Below, in pieces: positions 32,595 through 42,205 of a DNA stretch of 64,000 nucleotides. The stretch comes from Sphingomonas sp. PL-96 (GTDB taxonomy: Bacteria > Pseudomonadota > Alphaproteobacteria > Sphingomonadales > Sphingomonadaceae): the NCBI RefSeq assembly GCF_020707215.1, contig NZ_JAJFET010000003.1, positions 1-64,000 of the forward strand, in the 5' to 3' direction. Each line of letters begins with the position of its first letter. Positions within the stretch are counted from its first letter, which is position 1. The notes beneath the pieces are model-generated. The model saw only the letters and a list, made by a program, of their open reading frames with translations, was not told where the DNA came from and made no database searches. Position numbers and translations under genes: made by a program.

Positions 32595-34649
32595 ATGGCC
32601 TATCGCTTGGGCGTAGACGTTGGCGGCACCTTCACCGATCTTCTGCTGTTCGACCAGGGAAGCGGGGCCTTCTGGCGGCACAAGACCCCCTCCACGCCCC
32701 ATGACAGTTCGGAAGGGATCCTGACCGGCGTCGAGGCGATCTGTGCCGCCGCCGAAATCACCCCGGCCGACATCGAATATTTCCTGCATGGAACCACCGT
32801 CGCTACCAATGCGGTGCTGGAGGGCAAGGGCGCGCGCGTCGGCCTGATCGTGTCCGAGGGTTATCACCAGATCATGCAGATCGCCCGCAGCTTCGTTCCG
32901 GGCGGGCTTGCCGGTTGGATCGTCTGGCCCAAGCCGCAACCGCTCGCGGCGCTGGAGGATACTTTCGAAATCAAGGGCCGGATGAGCGCGCAGGGCGACG
33001 AGCTTCGCGCCGTCGACGACGCTGACATCCGCGCTCAGTTGGAGCGGCTGAAGGCACAGGGCGTCGAGGCGCTGACCGTCAGCCTGATGAACGCGTATCT
33101 CAACGGCGCGCACGAACAGCGGGTCGGCGAGCTTGCAGCGGAAATCCTGCCGGACGTCCCGGTCTCGCTGAGCCATGTCGTGCTGCCCGAGATGCAGGAA
33201 TATGAGCGTACGCTGACCACCGTCGCCAATGCGGCGGTGCGGCCGGTGGTCGGGCGCTACGTCCGCAACCTGCGCAGCAAGCTGCGCGACGCGGGCATGG
33301 CCGGCAAATTGTCGCTGCTGCGTTCCGACGGCGGCCTGATGACCTCGGAGAAGTCGGAGGAGCATCCGGTCTCGCTGCTGATGTCGGGCCCGGCCGGCGG
33401 CGTCACCGGCGCGATCTGGGTCGGCAAGAACGCAGGCATCAAGAACATCCTGACGCTCGACGTCGGCGGCACCTCGACCGACGTGGCGCTGATCGAGAAT
33501 CTGGAGGCTCGCCGGGTACGCACGACCGAGGTTGGCCACCTCGCCGTCCGCGCCTCGGCGCTGGACGTCAAGACGGTGGGCGCGGGGGGTGGCTCGATCG
33601 CCTATGTGCCCGAACTGACCGGCGCGCTGCGCGTCGGGCCGCAATCTGCGGGCGCGGTGCCCGGGCCGGTCGCCTATGGCAAGGGCGGTACCCTGCCGAC
33701 CGTGACCGACGCCAATGTCGTGCTCGGCTATCTGCCGGAGGCGCTGCTCGGCGGCACCTTCAAGCTCGATCGCGAAGGCGCGGTTAAGTCGGTGCAGACG
33801 ATCGCCGACGCGCTGGGCATCGAGCTGTTCGCCGCCGCGCGCGGGATCATCGACATCGTCAACGAGAATATGTTCGGCGCGCTGCGCATGATCTCGGTGC
33901 AGCAGGGCTATGATCCGCGCGACTTCGCGCTGATGGGCTTCGGCGGTGCGGGACCGATCCACGTCAACGCCGTCGCGCGCCTGATGGGCAGCTGGCCCGC
34001 GATCTCGCCGGTGTCACCGGGCGTGCTGTGTGCACTGGGAGACGCCACCACTCGGATGCGCACGGAGACTGCGCGCTCCTTCTCGACGCTCGCGTCGAAG
34101 ACCGACGCGGAAGCACTGGCGGCCGTCCTGTCGGAAATGGAGGCGCAGATCCGCGCCGAGCTGGAGGATGAGGGGGTCGCCGCCGGTGACATCGACGTCA
34201 CTTTCGAAGTCGACATCCGCTATGCGGGGCAGGCGTTCGAAGTGCCGATGGGCGTGACGCTCCTCGCGTTACTTGAAGGCGGCCTTGCTGCGCTGACCGG
34301 ACGCTTCGACGAGGAACACCGCCGGCTGTTCACCTTCAACATGGAAAGCGAGCATGAGATCGTGAACCTGCGTGCGGTCGCACTCGGCGTCGCGCTGGAT
34401 CTGCCGGCGGTCCAACTGCCGGAGGGCGACGGCGACCCCAGCGCCGCCAAGATTCGCGACCACCAGCTCTACATGGACGGCCGCATGCAGCCCGCGGTGA
34501 TCTACGACCGGTCCAAGCTGCGGGCCAAGGACGTCATTCCAGGCCCCGCGATCGTGATCGAGATGGACTCGACCACCCTTATCGAAGCCGATTGCGTCGC
34601 GACCGTCGATGCCGTCGGCAACATCCTGATCACCCTGGCGAACGCCTGA
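32595..34649 (+). CDS. hyuA: Hydantoinase/oxoprolinase subunit A
   Basis: A 684-aa ATP-dependent ring-opening subunit. The N-terminal hydantoinase A domain begins with the phosphate-binding motif GVDVGGTFTDLLLF; a central actin-like ATPase domain carries LTLDVGGTSTDVALIE and GAGGGSIA. The family (N-methylhydantoinase, 5-oxoprolinase, caprolactamase, acetone/acetophenone carboxylase) uses ATP to activate a cyclic amide or ketone. GAGGAG lies eight bases before ATG 32595. HyuB and an amidase follow within 20 bases each. The order hyuA-hyuB-amidase resembles N-methylhydantoin to N-carbamoylsarcosine to sarcosine. Confidence 0.92.
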   Translation: MAYRLGVDVGGTFTDLLLFDQGSGAFWRHKTPSTPHDSSEGILTGVEAICAAAEITPADIEYFLHGTTVATNAVLEGKGARVGLIVSEGYHQIMQIARSFVPGGLAGWIVWPKPQPLAALEDTFEIKGRMSAQGDELRAVDDADIRAQLERLKAQGVEALTVSLMNAYLNGAHEQRVGELAAEILPDVPVSLSHVVLPEMQEYERTLTTVANAAVRPVVGRYVRNLRSKLRDAGMAGKLSLLRSDGGLMTSEKSEEHPVSLLMSGPAGGVTGAIWVGKNAGIKNILTLDVGGTSTDVALIENLEARRVRTTEVGHLAVRASALDVKTVGAGGGSIAYVPELTGALRVGPQSAGAVPGPVAYGKGGTLPTVTDANVVLGYLPEALLGGTFKLDREGAVKSVQTIADALGIELFAAARGIIDIVNENMFGALRMISVQQGYDPRDFALMGFGGAGPIHVNAVARLMGSWPAISPVSPGVLCALGDATTRMRTETARSFSTLASKTDAEALAAVLSEMEAQIRAELEDEGVAAGDIDVTFEVDIRYAGQAFEVPMGVTLLALLEGGLAALTGRFDEEHRRLFTFNMESEHEIVNLRAVALGVALDLPAVQLPEGDGDPSAAKIRDHQLYMDGRMQPAVIYDRSKLRAKDVIPGPAIVIEMDSTTLIEADCVATVDAVGNILITLANA

Positions 34650-34666
34650 TCTGAAGGACTGAAACC

Positions 34667-36544
34667 ATGCCCGCACGGATCAACCAGACCAACCACAATG
34701 TCTTCGAGAAGAAGGCGATCGACCCTGTCACCCTCGACATCATCGAGAATGCGCTGCGCAACGCGCGCGTCGAGATGGATGCGACGCTGGTGCGCACCGC
34801 CATGTCGCCCGGCATCCGGGAACAGGGCGACGCGTTTCCGCTGATCGCCGATTACCGGGGCCGCATGATCGTCGGCCAGTTCGGGTCGTATATCGGCCCG
34901 TTCCTCGACGGCTACGACGGCGAGGTCGAGGAAGGCGACCTGATCATGCTGTCCGATCCTTATTCGGTGGGTGGCGCAGTCAGCCATTGCAACGACTGGC
35001 TGGTGCTGCTGCCCGTGTTCAAGGACGGTCGCCTGATCGCCTACACCTCGATGTTCGGGCACCAGTCCGACATCGGCGGCATGGTCGCTGGATCCATGCC
35101 GATCGACGCCACCTCGATCTTCCAGGAGGGCGTTCGCATCCCGCCCATCAAGATCTTCAAGCAGGGCGTCTACAACGAGGATCTGGTCAAGCTGATCATG
35201 CACCAGGTCCGCACGCCGGACTGGTGCAAAGCCGATCTCAACGCGCTGGTCGCCGCATGCCGCGTCGCCTCGCGCCGGGTCATCGAAATGGCCGAGCGCT
35301 TCGGCGACGACGTGTTCGTCTCCGCCTGCGAGGAACTGCTCGCGCGCAACCACAAGGCGATGGCGCAGCTGATCGACACCGCGATCAGCGAGGAAAAGGT
35401 CAGCTTCCAGGATTATATCTGTGACGACGGCCTCGGCTACGGCCCGTACAAGATCCGCTGCACCATGTGGCGTGAGAACGGCCGCGTCGTCCTCGACTTC
35501 GACGGCACCGATCCGCAGAGCGCTGCCTCGATCAACTTCTTCCTCAACGAGAACATGATGCGGATGTTCTTCGGCATCTACATGATCATGGTGTTCGATC
35601 CGCAGATCCTGTTCAACGACGGCTATTACGATCTGATCGATGTCCGCATCCCGGAAGGATCGCTGCTGAAGCCGCGCTTCCCGGCTGCGCTGTCGGGCCG
35701 GACCCATGCGCTGGGGCGGATGTTTGACATCCTGGGCGGCCTGCTCGGCCAGAAGACGCCGGACTTCCTTACCGCCGCGGGCTTCTCGTCCAGCCCGCAC
35801 CTCTTCTATTCGGGGTTCGACAAGGAGGGCGAATATTTCCAGCTGTTCCAAATCGGCTTCGGCGGCATTCCCGGACGTCCGCTGGGCGACGGCCCGGACG
35901 GTCACTCGCTGTTCCCCAACTTCACCAACGTGCCCAACGAGTTCCTGGAGCGCTACTTCCCGCTCGTAATCGAGCGCTACGAGACGGTCGCGGACTCCGG
36001 AGGCGCCGGGCTGCACCGTGGTGGCAACGGCATCCTGATGTCCTACCGCTTCCTGGAACCGGGCAAGATCGCGATCCATGACGATCGCTGGTTCGTGCCC
36101 CCCTGGGGCGTGAACGGCGGTGCGCCCGGCGCGCGTGCCCGCAAGACGCTGGAGAAGGCGGACGGCACCAAGGTGATCGTCGGCAACAAGATCGAGGATT
36201 ATGAGGTTCAGGCGGGCGACGTGCTGCACTTCGTCACCTGGGGCGGCGGCGGGTGGGGAGATCCGCTCGAGCGCGACCCGGCGCTGGTGGCGCGGGAAGT
36301 GGGGCAGGGGCTGGTCACCGTCGCGGGCGCCCGCGCCTATGGCGTGGTGCTGACCGACGACGGCGTAGTCGATGCGGGCGCGACCGAAGCACTCCGGACG
36401 CAGATCCGCGGCGAGCGTGGCGATGTGTCGGTGTTCGACTTCGGCCCGGATATCGAGACGCTGCGGGCGCAGTGCGAGGCGGAGACGGGGCTGCCCGCGC
36501 CTAAGCCGCCGCGCCAGCTTCATTCGCTGGCAAGGGCGGCCTGA
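34667..36544 (+). CDS. hyuB: Hydantoinase/oxoprolinase subunit B
   Basis: A 625-aa hydantoinase B-family subunit. Key segments are DPVTLDIIENALRNARVEMDATLVRTAMSPGIREQGDAF at the N-terminus, GDLIMLSDPYSVGGAVSHCND, and a C-terminal glycine-rich WGGGGWGDPLERDPA. The length is typical. It begins 17 bases after hyuA and is followed four bases later by the isochorismatase-family amidase. HyuA and HyuB act together as a cytoplasmic ATP-dependent complex. Acetophenone-carboxylase-like activity is the main alternative, but that complex has additional subunits that are not present here. Confidence 0.92.
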   Translation: MPARINQTNHNVFEKKAIDPVTLDIIENALRNARVEMDATLVRTAMSPGIREQGDAFPLIADYRGRMIVGQFGSYIGPFLDGYDGEVEEGDLIMLSDPYSVGGAVSHCNDWLVLLPVFKDGRLIAYTSMFGHQSDIGGMVAGSMPIDATSIFQEGVRIPPIKIFKQGVYNEDLVKLIMHQVRTPDWCKADLNALVAACRVASRRVIEMAERFGDDVFVSACEELLARNHKAMAQLIDTAISEEKVSFQDYICDDGLGYGPYKIRCTMWRENGRVVLDFDGTDPQSAASINFFLNENMMRMFFGIYMIMVFDPQILFNDGYYDLIDVRIPEGSLLKPRFPAALSGRTHALGRMFDILGGLLGQKTPDFLTAAGFSSSPHLFYSGFDKEGEYFQLFQIGFGGIPGRPLGDGPDGHSLFPNFTNVPNEFLERYFPLVIERYETVADSGGAGLHRGGNGILMSYRFLEPGKIAIHDDRWFVPPWGVNGGAPGARARKTLEKADGTKVIVGNKIEDYEVQAGDVLHFVTWGGGGWGDPLERDPALVAREVGQGLVTVAGARAYGVVLTDDGVVDAGATEALRTQIRGERGDVSVFDFGPDIETLRAQCEAETGLPAPKPPRQLHSLARAA

Positions 36545-36548
36545 GCCG

Positions 36549-37178
36549 ATGAGCGACGAACTCAAGGACAATTACGCCGGGGCGTTCGACGGGACGCTCC
36601 GCTTCGGCGAGCGGCCCGCGTTGCTGATCGTCGACGTGGTCGCCGCCTATCTGACGCCGGGATCGTCGCTGTACGATCCAGCGTTCGAGGTGGCGCTGGC
36701 GTCCAACGAGCGGCTGGTCGCAGCCGCTCGCGCGGCGGGGGTGCCCGTGATCTTCACGAACGTCGTCTACCAGCCGGGTGGCGCCGACGGCGGCCTGTTC
36801 TACGCCAAGGTGCCGGCGCTGAAGGCGTTCGATCGCGGATCGGCGATGGGGGCGTTTCCGGACACGCTGCAGCCGCGTGCCGACGAGACGATCGTCTCCA
36901 AGCAATATGCGTCCGCCTTTTTCGGGACCTCGCTCAGCTCGACGCTGGCGGCGCGGCGGATCGACACGCTGCTCATCACCGGCTTTTCGACGTCGGGCTG
37001 CGTGCGCGCGACGGCACTCGACGCGTTGCAGCACGGCTTCGTGCCGTTTGTCGTGCGCGATGCGTGCGGCGACCGCCACCCCGCCCCGCATGAGGCCAAT
37101 CTGTTCGACCTTCAGGCCAAATACGCCGAGGTTGTGACGGAAGAGCGCGCGCTGGCGCTCCTCGGCGGGGCGGAATAG
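36549..37178 (+). CDS. Isochorismatase-family amidase (maleamate/N-carbamoylsarcosine amidohydrolase-like)
   Basis: A 209-aa cysteine hydrolase with the complete triad Asp29 (LLIVDVV), Lys118 (VSKQYASAFFGT) and Cys151 (TSGCVRATA). The N-terminal NYAGAFDGTLRFGERPALL layout is that of maleamate amidohydrolase (NicF) and N-carbamoylsarcosine amidase. It is four bases downstream of hyuB, so it likely hydrolyses the open-chain carbamoyl or half-amide product of the ring-opening step and releases ammonia. Which of the two activities applies cannot be decided from sequence alone. Confidence 0.88.
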   Translation: MSDELKDNYAGAFDGTLRFGERPALLIVDVVAAYLTPGSSLYDPAFEVALASNERLVAAARAAGVPVIFTNVVYQPGGADGGLFYAKVPALKAFDRGSAMGAFPDTLQPRADETIVSKQYASAFFGTSLSSTLAARRIDTLLITGFSTSGCVRATALDALQHGFVPFVVRDACGDRHPAPHEANLFDLQAKYAEVVTEERALALLGGAE

Positions 37179-37185
37179 CGGCGGC

Positions 37186-38697
37186 TCACAGCCGCACGGT
37201 GATGGCCTTGGTTTCCAGAAATGCACCAAGGCCGTCATCGCCGAACTCGCGTCCCCAGCCCGACTGGCCATAGCCGCCGAACGGGATGTTGGTGCCCACT
37301 GCCCCATGACAGTTGATGGAGACATGGCCGGACCGGATCCGGCCCGCAAGCCGGTGCGCGGTCGACAGGTCCCGCGTCCAGACGCTGCCGGACAGTCCGT
37401 AGATATTGTCGTTCGCGAGGGCGGCGATTGCGTCGAGATCGTCGGTGTCGAAGCGGCGCACCGCCATCACCGGACCGAAGATCTCCTCGCGCTCGATCGC
37501 CATGTCGGCATGGGTGTCGGCAAAGATCGTTGGTTCCACGAACCAACCGGGGCGATCCACCCGGCGCCCGCCGGCGACCAGGCGTGCGCCCGCCCGTTTC
37601 GCCCCCTCAATGTGGCCGAGCACCTTGTCCAGCTGTCCTTGCGAAATCAGCGGCCCTTGCTGCGTCTGGTCCGAAAGCCCGTGTCCCAGCGTCATGCCGC
37701 GCGCGAATGCGGCCATTCCCTCCAGCAGAGCCTCGTAGATGGCGGCGTGCGCGAAGATGCGCGTCCCCGCCATGCAATTCTGCCCCTGGAGGAAGAAGCA
37801 CGCCATGGCGACGCCCGGGATTGCCTGCTCGAGATCGGCATCGGGCATGACGATGACCGGCGACTTGCCGCCGAGCTCCAGCGAAACCTTCTTGAGGTTT
37901 CCGAGCGCCGCCTGAACGATGCGGCGCCCCGTCGCAGTCGATCCGGTGAAACTGATCTTGTCGACCAGCGGGTGTTCGGCCAGTGCTGCGCCCGCATCTG
38001 CGCCGAAGCCGTTGACGATGTTCACCACGCCGGCCGGAAAACCCGTCTCCAGCGCGAGCTGCCCGAGCGCCAGGATCGACAGCGGGGTTTCCTCCGACGG
38101 CTTCACCACCACGGTGCAGCCTGCCGCCAGCGCCGGGGCAAGCTTGAGGATCGCAGTCGAGAGCGGCACGTTCCACGGCACGATCAGGCCCGCCACCCCG
38201 ACCGGCTCGCGCAGCGTATAGGTCAGCGCCTCCCCAAGATCGGCCAGATGGCGGGGCGGCGGCATGGTCGCGCCCTCAATCCGCAGGACGGCGCCCGCGT
38301 AATAATCGACCATCTCGATGCAGTTGGCGACCGTCAGCCGCGCGATCGCGATCGGCATGCCGTTGTCGAGGACGTCGAGTTCGGTGAGCAGCTCCGCCTG
38401 CGCCTCCATTGCCCGGGCAAGACGAAACAGCAGTGCCGATCGCTTTGCCGCGGAGAGGCGCGCCCAGAGTGGAAAGGCTGCGGCCGCCGCCCGGACCGCG
38501 GCGTCCACGTCAGTCGCCCCGCCGATCTGGAAGCGCGCCAGCTCCAGCCCGGTGGCCGGATCGCGCGTCACATGGCTCTGCCCGCCTTGTGCATCCACCC
38601 AGGTGCCGCCGATCAGCAGGCGATGGGGCCCCGGCAGAAAGGCGCGCGTCGAAGCCGCGATGGCGTGGCCGTCGAAGGGCGTGGCGTCCAGGGTCAT
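37186..38697 (-). CDS. Aldehyde dehydrogenase
   Basis: A 503-aa aldehyde dehydrogenase with PWNVPLSTAI, GSTATGRRIV, ELGGKSPVIV and the catalytic cysteine in GQNCMAGTR. It resembles betaine/phenylacetaldehyde-type NAD(P) enzymes. ATG 38697 overlaps the stop of the flavin monooxygenase by four bases (ATGA), so the two form a convergent minus-strand operon beside the hydantoinase operon. It probably oxidises an aldehyde formed after monooxygenation. An in-frame upstream Met (38715) exists but gives an atypical extension. Confidence 0.9.
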   Translation of the reverse strand: MTLDATPFDGHAIAASTRAFLPGPHRLLIGGTWVDAQGGQSHVTRDPATGLELARFQIGGATDVDAAVRAAAAAFPLWARLSAAKRSALLFRLARAMEAQAELLTELDVLDNGMPIAIARLTVANCIEMVDYYAGAVLRIEGATMPPPRHLADLGEALTYTLREPVGVAGLIVPWNVPLSTAILKLAPALAAGCTVVVKPSEETPLSILALGQLALETGFPAGVVNIVNGFGADAGAALAEHPLVDKISFTGSTATGRRIVQAALGNLKKVSLELGGKSPVIVMPDADLEQAIPGVAMACFFLQGQNCMAGTRIFAHAAIYEALLEGMAAFARGMTLGHGLSDQTQQGPLISQGQLDKVLGHIEGAKRAGARLVAGGRRVDRPGWFVEPTIFADTHADMAIEREEIFGPVMAVRRFDTDDLDAIAALANDNIYGLSGSVWTRDLSTAHRLAGRIRSGHVSINCHGAVGTNIPFGGYGQSGWGREFGDDGLGAFLETKAITVRL

Positions 38698-39845
38698 AGC
38701 GCAACCGTCCTGCAATCGTAGCTGAAGAGGCCGAGCGACTCCTCGTCGCGAAGGCTCGCCAGGCCGAAGCTGTCGCTGTCCTGCCCCTGCATGCGATCGG
38801 CGTTGGCGTTTGATTCCGCCTGGATGAAACTTGCCCGGGCGTGCCGGGCCGCGACATAGCGCCGCAGCCCCTCGGCAACTGTTGCGCTGTCCGCAAGCGC
38901 GCGCGTCAGCACGATTGCGTCCTCAATCGCGGTGGCAGCCCCTTGGCCCAGAAACGGCGTCATCGCGTGCGCCGCATCGCCGAGCAGAGTGACGCAGTCC
39001 GTTTCGATCCAATTGGAAAGCGGGCGCCTGGCGTTGATCGCCCACTTGAACAGCGGGCCACGCCGTGCGGCGGCGATCATCGCCTGCACCTCACCGCACC
39101 AGGTCGCGTAGGTGGCGGCAAGGTCGTCCGCCGACGCAGGAATGGTCCAGCCCTCCTGGTCCCAGCCCGCCTGGCGCGCGAAGAAGACGCAGTTCAGCAA
39201 GGTACCCGCGCGCACCGGATAGCGGGTGATCATCCGGCCGGGACCGATATGGATGCCGGGATAGCCAGCAAGCGCGGCGAGATCCTCGTTCACGGGAAGC
39301 AGCGCCCGCCAGGCGACATGCCCCGTGAACTGGGCAGGGACCTCGTCAAACCGCGCGCGCACGGCCGACTTGACCCCGTCGGCACCGACGATCACGTCGC
39401 CCTCGAAGCGCCGACCGTCTGTCAGGACAAGCGTGTTGCCGACGCTGCGGGCGACGCATGCGCCATTGTGCAGATCCACCCCTGCGTCCCGCGCGGCGGC
39501 GAGCAGCAACTGGTGGAGGTCGGCGCGATGTATCGTGACATAGGGTGCGCCGTAGCGATCGCGCTGGCTGCCACGCTCGACCGCGCGCAGGATCCGGCCG
39601 TCTTGCCAGTGCTGGATGCGCTGGCGGCTGGGCTCGATGCCGGCTTGCGCGACCGCCTCGCACAGGCCGATGTGATCCATCCCCTTCATCGCATTGGGCG
39701 ACAGGGTGACGCCGGCGCCGATCTCACCGAACTGCGCGGCAGCCTCCAGCAGCATCACGCCAAATCCGGCCTGCGCCAGGGCGACGGCAGCGGTCATGCC
39801 GCCGATGCCGCCGCCGGCGATGACGACCCTTGCGGTGGATGCCAT
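38694..39845 (-). CDS. FAD-dependent monooxygenase, salicylate/6-hydroxynicotinate hydroxylase-like
   Basis: A 383-aa class A flavin monooxygenase. The dinucleotide fold VVIAGGGIGGMTAAVALAQ is at residues 7-25; the DG motif VIVGADGVKSAVR is mid-protein; and the second FAD motif LLGDAAHAMTPFLGQGAATAIEDA is near residue 290-315. It groups by eye with salicylate hydroxylase, 6-hydroxynicotinate 3-monooxygenase and HpxO-type urate hydroxylase, all of which hydroxylate rings at a carboxyl- or oxo-bearing carbon. ATG 39845 follows GAGGGA. Ring hydroxylation would prepare the heterocycle for opening. Confidence 0.88.
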   Translation of the reverse strand: MASTARVVIAGGGIGGMTAAVALAQAGFGVMLLEAAAQFGEIGAGVTLSPNAMKGMDHIGLCEAVAQAGIEPSRQRIQHWQDGRILRAVERGSQRDRYGAPYVTIHRADLHQLLLAAARDAGVDLHNGACVARSVGNTLVLTDGRRFEGDVIVGADGVKSAVRARFDEVPAQFTGHVAWRALLPVNEDLAALAGYPGIHIGPGRMITRYPVRAGTLLNCVFFARQAGWDQEGWTIPASADDLAATYATWCGEVQAMIAAARRGPLFKWAINARRPLSNWIETDCVTLLGDAAHAMTPFLGQGAATAIEDAIVLTRALADSATVAEGLRRYVAARHARASFIQAESNANADRMQGQDSDSFGLASLRDEESLGLFSYDCRTVAL

Positions 39846-40041
39846 GTCCCTCGTCTCTCCCGCCCTTCTCCAAAGTGCTATGGGCCAAGGCCTCTTCGCC
39901 GGATGCGCTCTGCTGCCCGGTGATCGGCTGGCGGATATTCGCGTTTCGACGGCCAAGCTTCGCGATCGACCGACTAACCCCTTCCCCAGAACAGGAGGCA
40001 GCGCCGCCATCGCGACGTTGCGGAGAGGGGAGGCAAACCGA

Positions 40042-40818
40042 GTGACAACCGCGAGCGTAGCCAGGCGGCCACACGCTGACGTCCTGGGCTTCCGAAGGAA
40101 GTTCGGCGTGCTGGGACCATCGACGAACACCGTGGTTCAGCCCGATTTCGACGACATGCGACCGTGGGGAGTGACCAACCACTACAGCCGGATCGTCGTC
40201 GCCAACCCTAGCGCCGTGTCGAACGAGACCTTTCTGGCAGGTGTCGCCGACATCGACCGCAACACAGCCGACGCGGTGACCGGGGTGATGACCTGCCAGC
40301 CGGATTATCTGGTCATGGGCATGTCGGCAGTCACCTTCTTCGGCGGGGCGGAAGGCGCGCGCCGCTGGCGGGAGTCGATCGAGGCGCTGTCGGGCATCGG
40401 CGTCACGATCGGGTCGGAGGCGGTCGCTGCGGCGCTCGCCGCTTATGGCAATGTAAAGCGGGTGGCGTTCTTCTCGCCCTATTACCCCGCCGCCAACGAT
40501 CAGGTCCGGCGCTTCCTGGCTGATCATGGCTATGAGACAGTGCGCGGCACCCCGCTCCAGTGCCCGTCCTGGATTGCCATCGCCGAGCTCACGCCGGAAA
40601 CTCTGCGCGACACCATGAAGGACCTGGATGGGGACGACGTGGACGCGATCATTCAGGTCGGCACCAATGTGTCCAACGTGCGCTTGGCCGCCGCTGCGGA
40701 GCTGTGGCTCGGCAAGCCGGTGATCGCGATCAACACGGCCACCTACTGGCACGCGCTGCGGGCCAACGGCATCCATGATCGCATGCCGGGCTTCGGACGC
40801 CTGCTCGCCGAGTTCTGA
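40042..40818 (+). CDS. Asp/Glu racemase-fold protein (maleate isomerase/arylmalonate decarboxylase family), atypical
   Basis: A 258-aa member of the maleate cis-trans isomerase/arylmalonate decarboxylase family: FGVLGPSTNTVVQPDFDDM at the N-terminus, SRIVV, GVTIGSEAVAAAL and VIAINTATYWHALR. The two catalytic cysteines of maleate isomerase are not at their usual places: the first site reads VMGMSAVTFFGG (around Ser95) and the second IIQVGTNVSN. The only cysteines are in MTCQP and LQCPS. It may therefore be a decarboxylase or isomerase with another mechanism. GTG 40042 has GGAGAGGGGAGG upstream. It leads a plus-strand set with a monooxygenase and an aldehyde dehydrogenase. Confidence 0.82.
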   Translation: MTTASVARRPHADVLGFRRKFGVLGPSTNTVVQPDFDDMRPWGVTNHYSRIVVANPSAVSNETFLAGVADIDRNTADAVTGVMTCQPDYLVMGMSAVTFFGGAEGARRWRESIEALSGIGVTIGSEAVAAALAAYGNVKRVAFFSPYYPAANDQVRRFLADHGYETVRGTPLQCPSWIAIAELTPETLRDTMKDLDGDDVDAIIQVGTNVSNVRLAAAAELWLGKPVIAINTATYWHALRANGIHDRMPGFGRLLAEF

Positions 40819-40965
40819 CCTGCCGTACGCGGGCGGCGCGGGCGTTGCGCCCTGCCGGTCCGCCGACGCCGATGTTCGTGCTGCGGACAGTTCGCGCAGG
40901 TTCGTGGGAACCCGGCGCAGCCCTCCCTAGCCGCATCGCCATTCAATCAGGGAATAGGTTCAAGC

Positions 40966-42174
40966 ATGACCGGTCAAACCGAACGCGTTCAAGTCGTGAT
41001 CGCTGGCGCGGGACCCGTGGGGTGTGTGGCTGCCACCTATCTGGCCCAGCGCGGCATCGACGTGATCCTGGCAGAAACGGGCAACGACGCTGCGCAGGAC
41101 TTGCGCGCCTCTACCTTTCACCCGCCGTCGCTGGAGATGCTCGACACGCTCGGAATCGCGCAGAGCCTGATCGACATGGGGCTCAAGGCGCCGATCTATC
41201 ACTGGCGCGATCGCCGCTCGGGCGAGGTGCTGTCGTTCGACCTGAGCGAGATCGGCGACGTCACTCGCTTTCCCTACCGCATCCAGTGCGAGCAATATCA
41301 CCTCGCGCGCATGCTGGCCGAGCGACTGGGTGACCAGCCCAGCGCGCGGGTGATGTTCGGCCACCGGGTGATCCATTTCGATCAGGACGAGGCGGGTGTC
41401 ACCGTCTCGCTCGAACATACCACCGGGATCAAGAAGGTGCGGGCGGACTATCTGATCGGGGCCGACGGCGCCAACTCCCTGGTACGCAAATGGCTGGGGG
41501 TGGAGTTCGATGGCTTCACCTACCCCGAGCATTTCCTGTGCCTGAGCACCAAGCAGCCAATCGATGCCGAGATCCCGAACCTCGCTTACGTGAACTACGT
41601 GTCCGACCCCGAGGAATGGCTGGTGCTGTTGCGCGTGCCCTCTGTCTGGCGGGTGCTGGTTCCCGCAAGTGCCGAGGAAGACCCCGCCTGGCTCCTGTCC
41701 GACGCCAAGAAGAACAAGGTCTTTGGCGGTCTGCTCGCCGATGGCGAGGCGGTGAAGACCGAGCACCGCACCATCTACCGCGTTCACCAGCGGGTGGCGA
41801 AGAGCTTCCACCACAACCGCGTCCTGCTGATGGGCGATTCCGCGCATCTCAACAATCCCCTTGGCGGGTTCGGCATGAACAGCGGCATTCACGACGCCTT
41901 CAACGGCTGCGAGAAGCTGGTACGGGTGCTGAACGGCGAGGCCGGGCAGGAAGAACTGGCGCTCTATGATCGCCAGCGTCGCACTGTCACCCACGACTTC
42001 ACCCAGCAGCAGACGATCGAAAACATGGCGATCATGCGGGCAGGGCAGGGCGAGGCGCACAAGCGCAAGCAGGAAACGATGCGCACGCTGTCGACTGACC
42101 CGGAGCGCCGTCGCGCCTATTTGCTGCGGCAGGCGATGTTTACCAGCCTGGCCGACGCAGCGGCGATCCGCTGA
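40966..42174 (+). CDS. FAD-dependent monooxygenase, PheA/MhpA-type
   Basis: A 402-aa class A flavin monooxygenase. The FAD fold is VVIAGAGPVGCVAATYLAQRG at the N-terminus, DYLIGADGANSLVRKWLG in the middle and LLMGDSAHLNNPLGGFGMNSGIHDAFN near residue 285-310. It resembles phenol- and hydroxyphenylpropionate-type hydroxylases but lacks their C-terminal thioredoxin-like domain. It is distinct from the monooxygenase at 38694-39845, so the pathway may use two successive hydroxylations. The following aldehyde dehydrogenase is 31 bases downstream. Confidence 0.88.
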   Translation: MTGQTERVQVVIAGAGPVGCVAATYLAQRGIDVILAETGNDAAQDLRASTFHPPSLEMLDTLGIAQSLIDMGLKAPIYHWRDRRSGEVLSFDLSEIGDVTRFPYRIQCEQYHLARMLAERLGDQPSARVMFGHRVIHFDQDEAGVTVSLEHTTGIKKVRADYLIGADGANSLVRKWLGVEFDGFTYPEHFLCLSTKQPIDAEIPNLAYVNYVSDPEEWLVLLRVPSVWRVLVPASAEEDPAWLLSDAKKNKVFGGLLADGEAVKTEHRTIYRVHQRVAKSFHHNRVLLMGDSAHLNNPLGGFGMNSGIHDAFNGCEKLVRVLNGEAGQEELALYDRQRRTVTHDFTQQQTIENMAIMRAGQGEAHKRKQETMRTLSTDPERRRAYLLRQAMFTSLADAAAIR

Positions 42175-42205
42175 CGCCGTTCGCAACCATAATCCAGGAC
42201 ATCCC

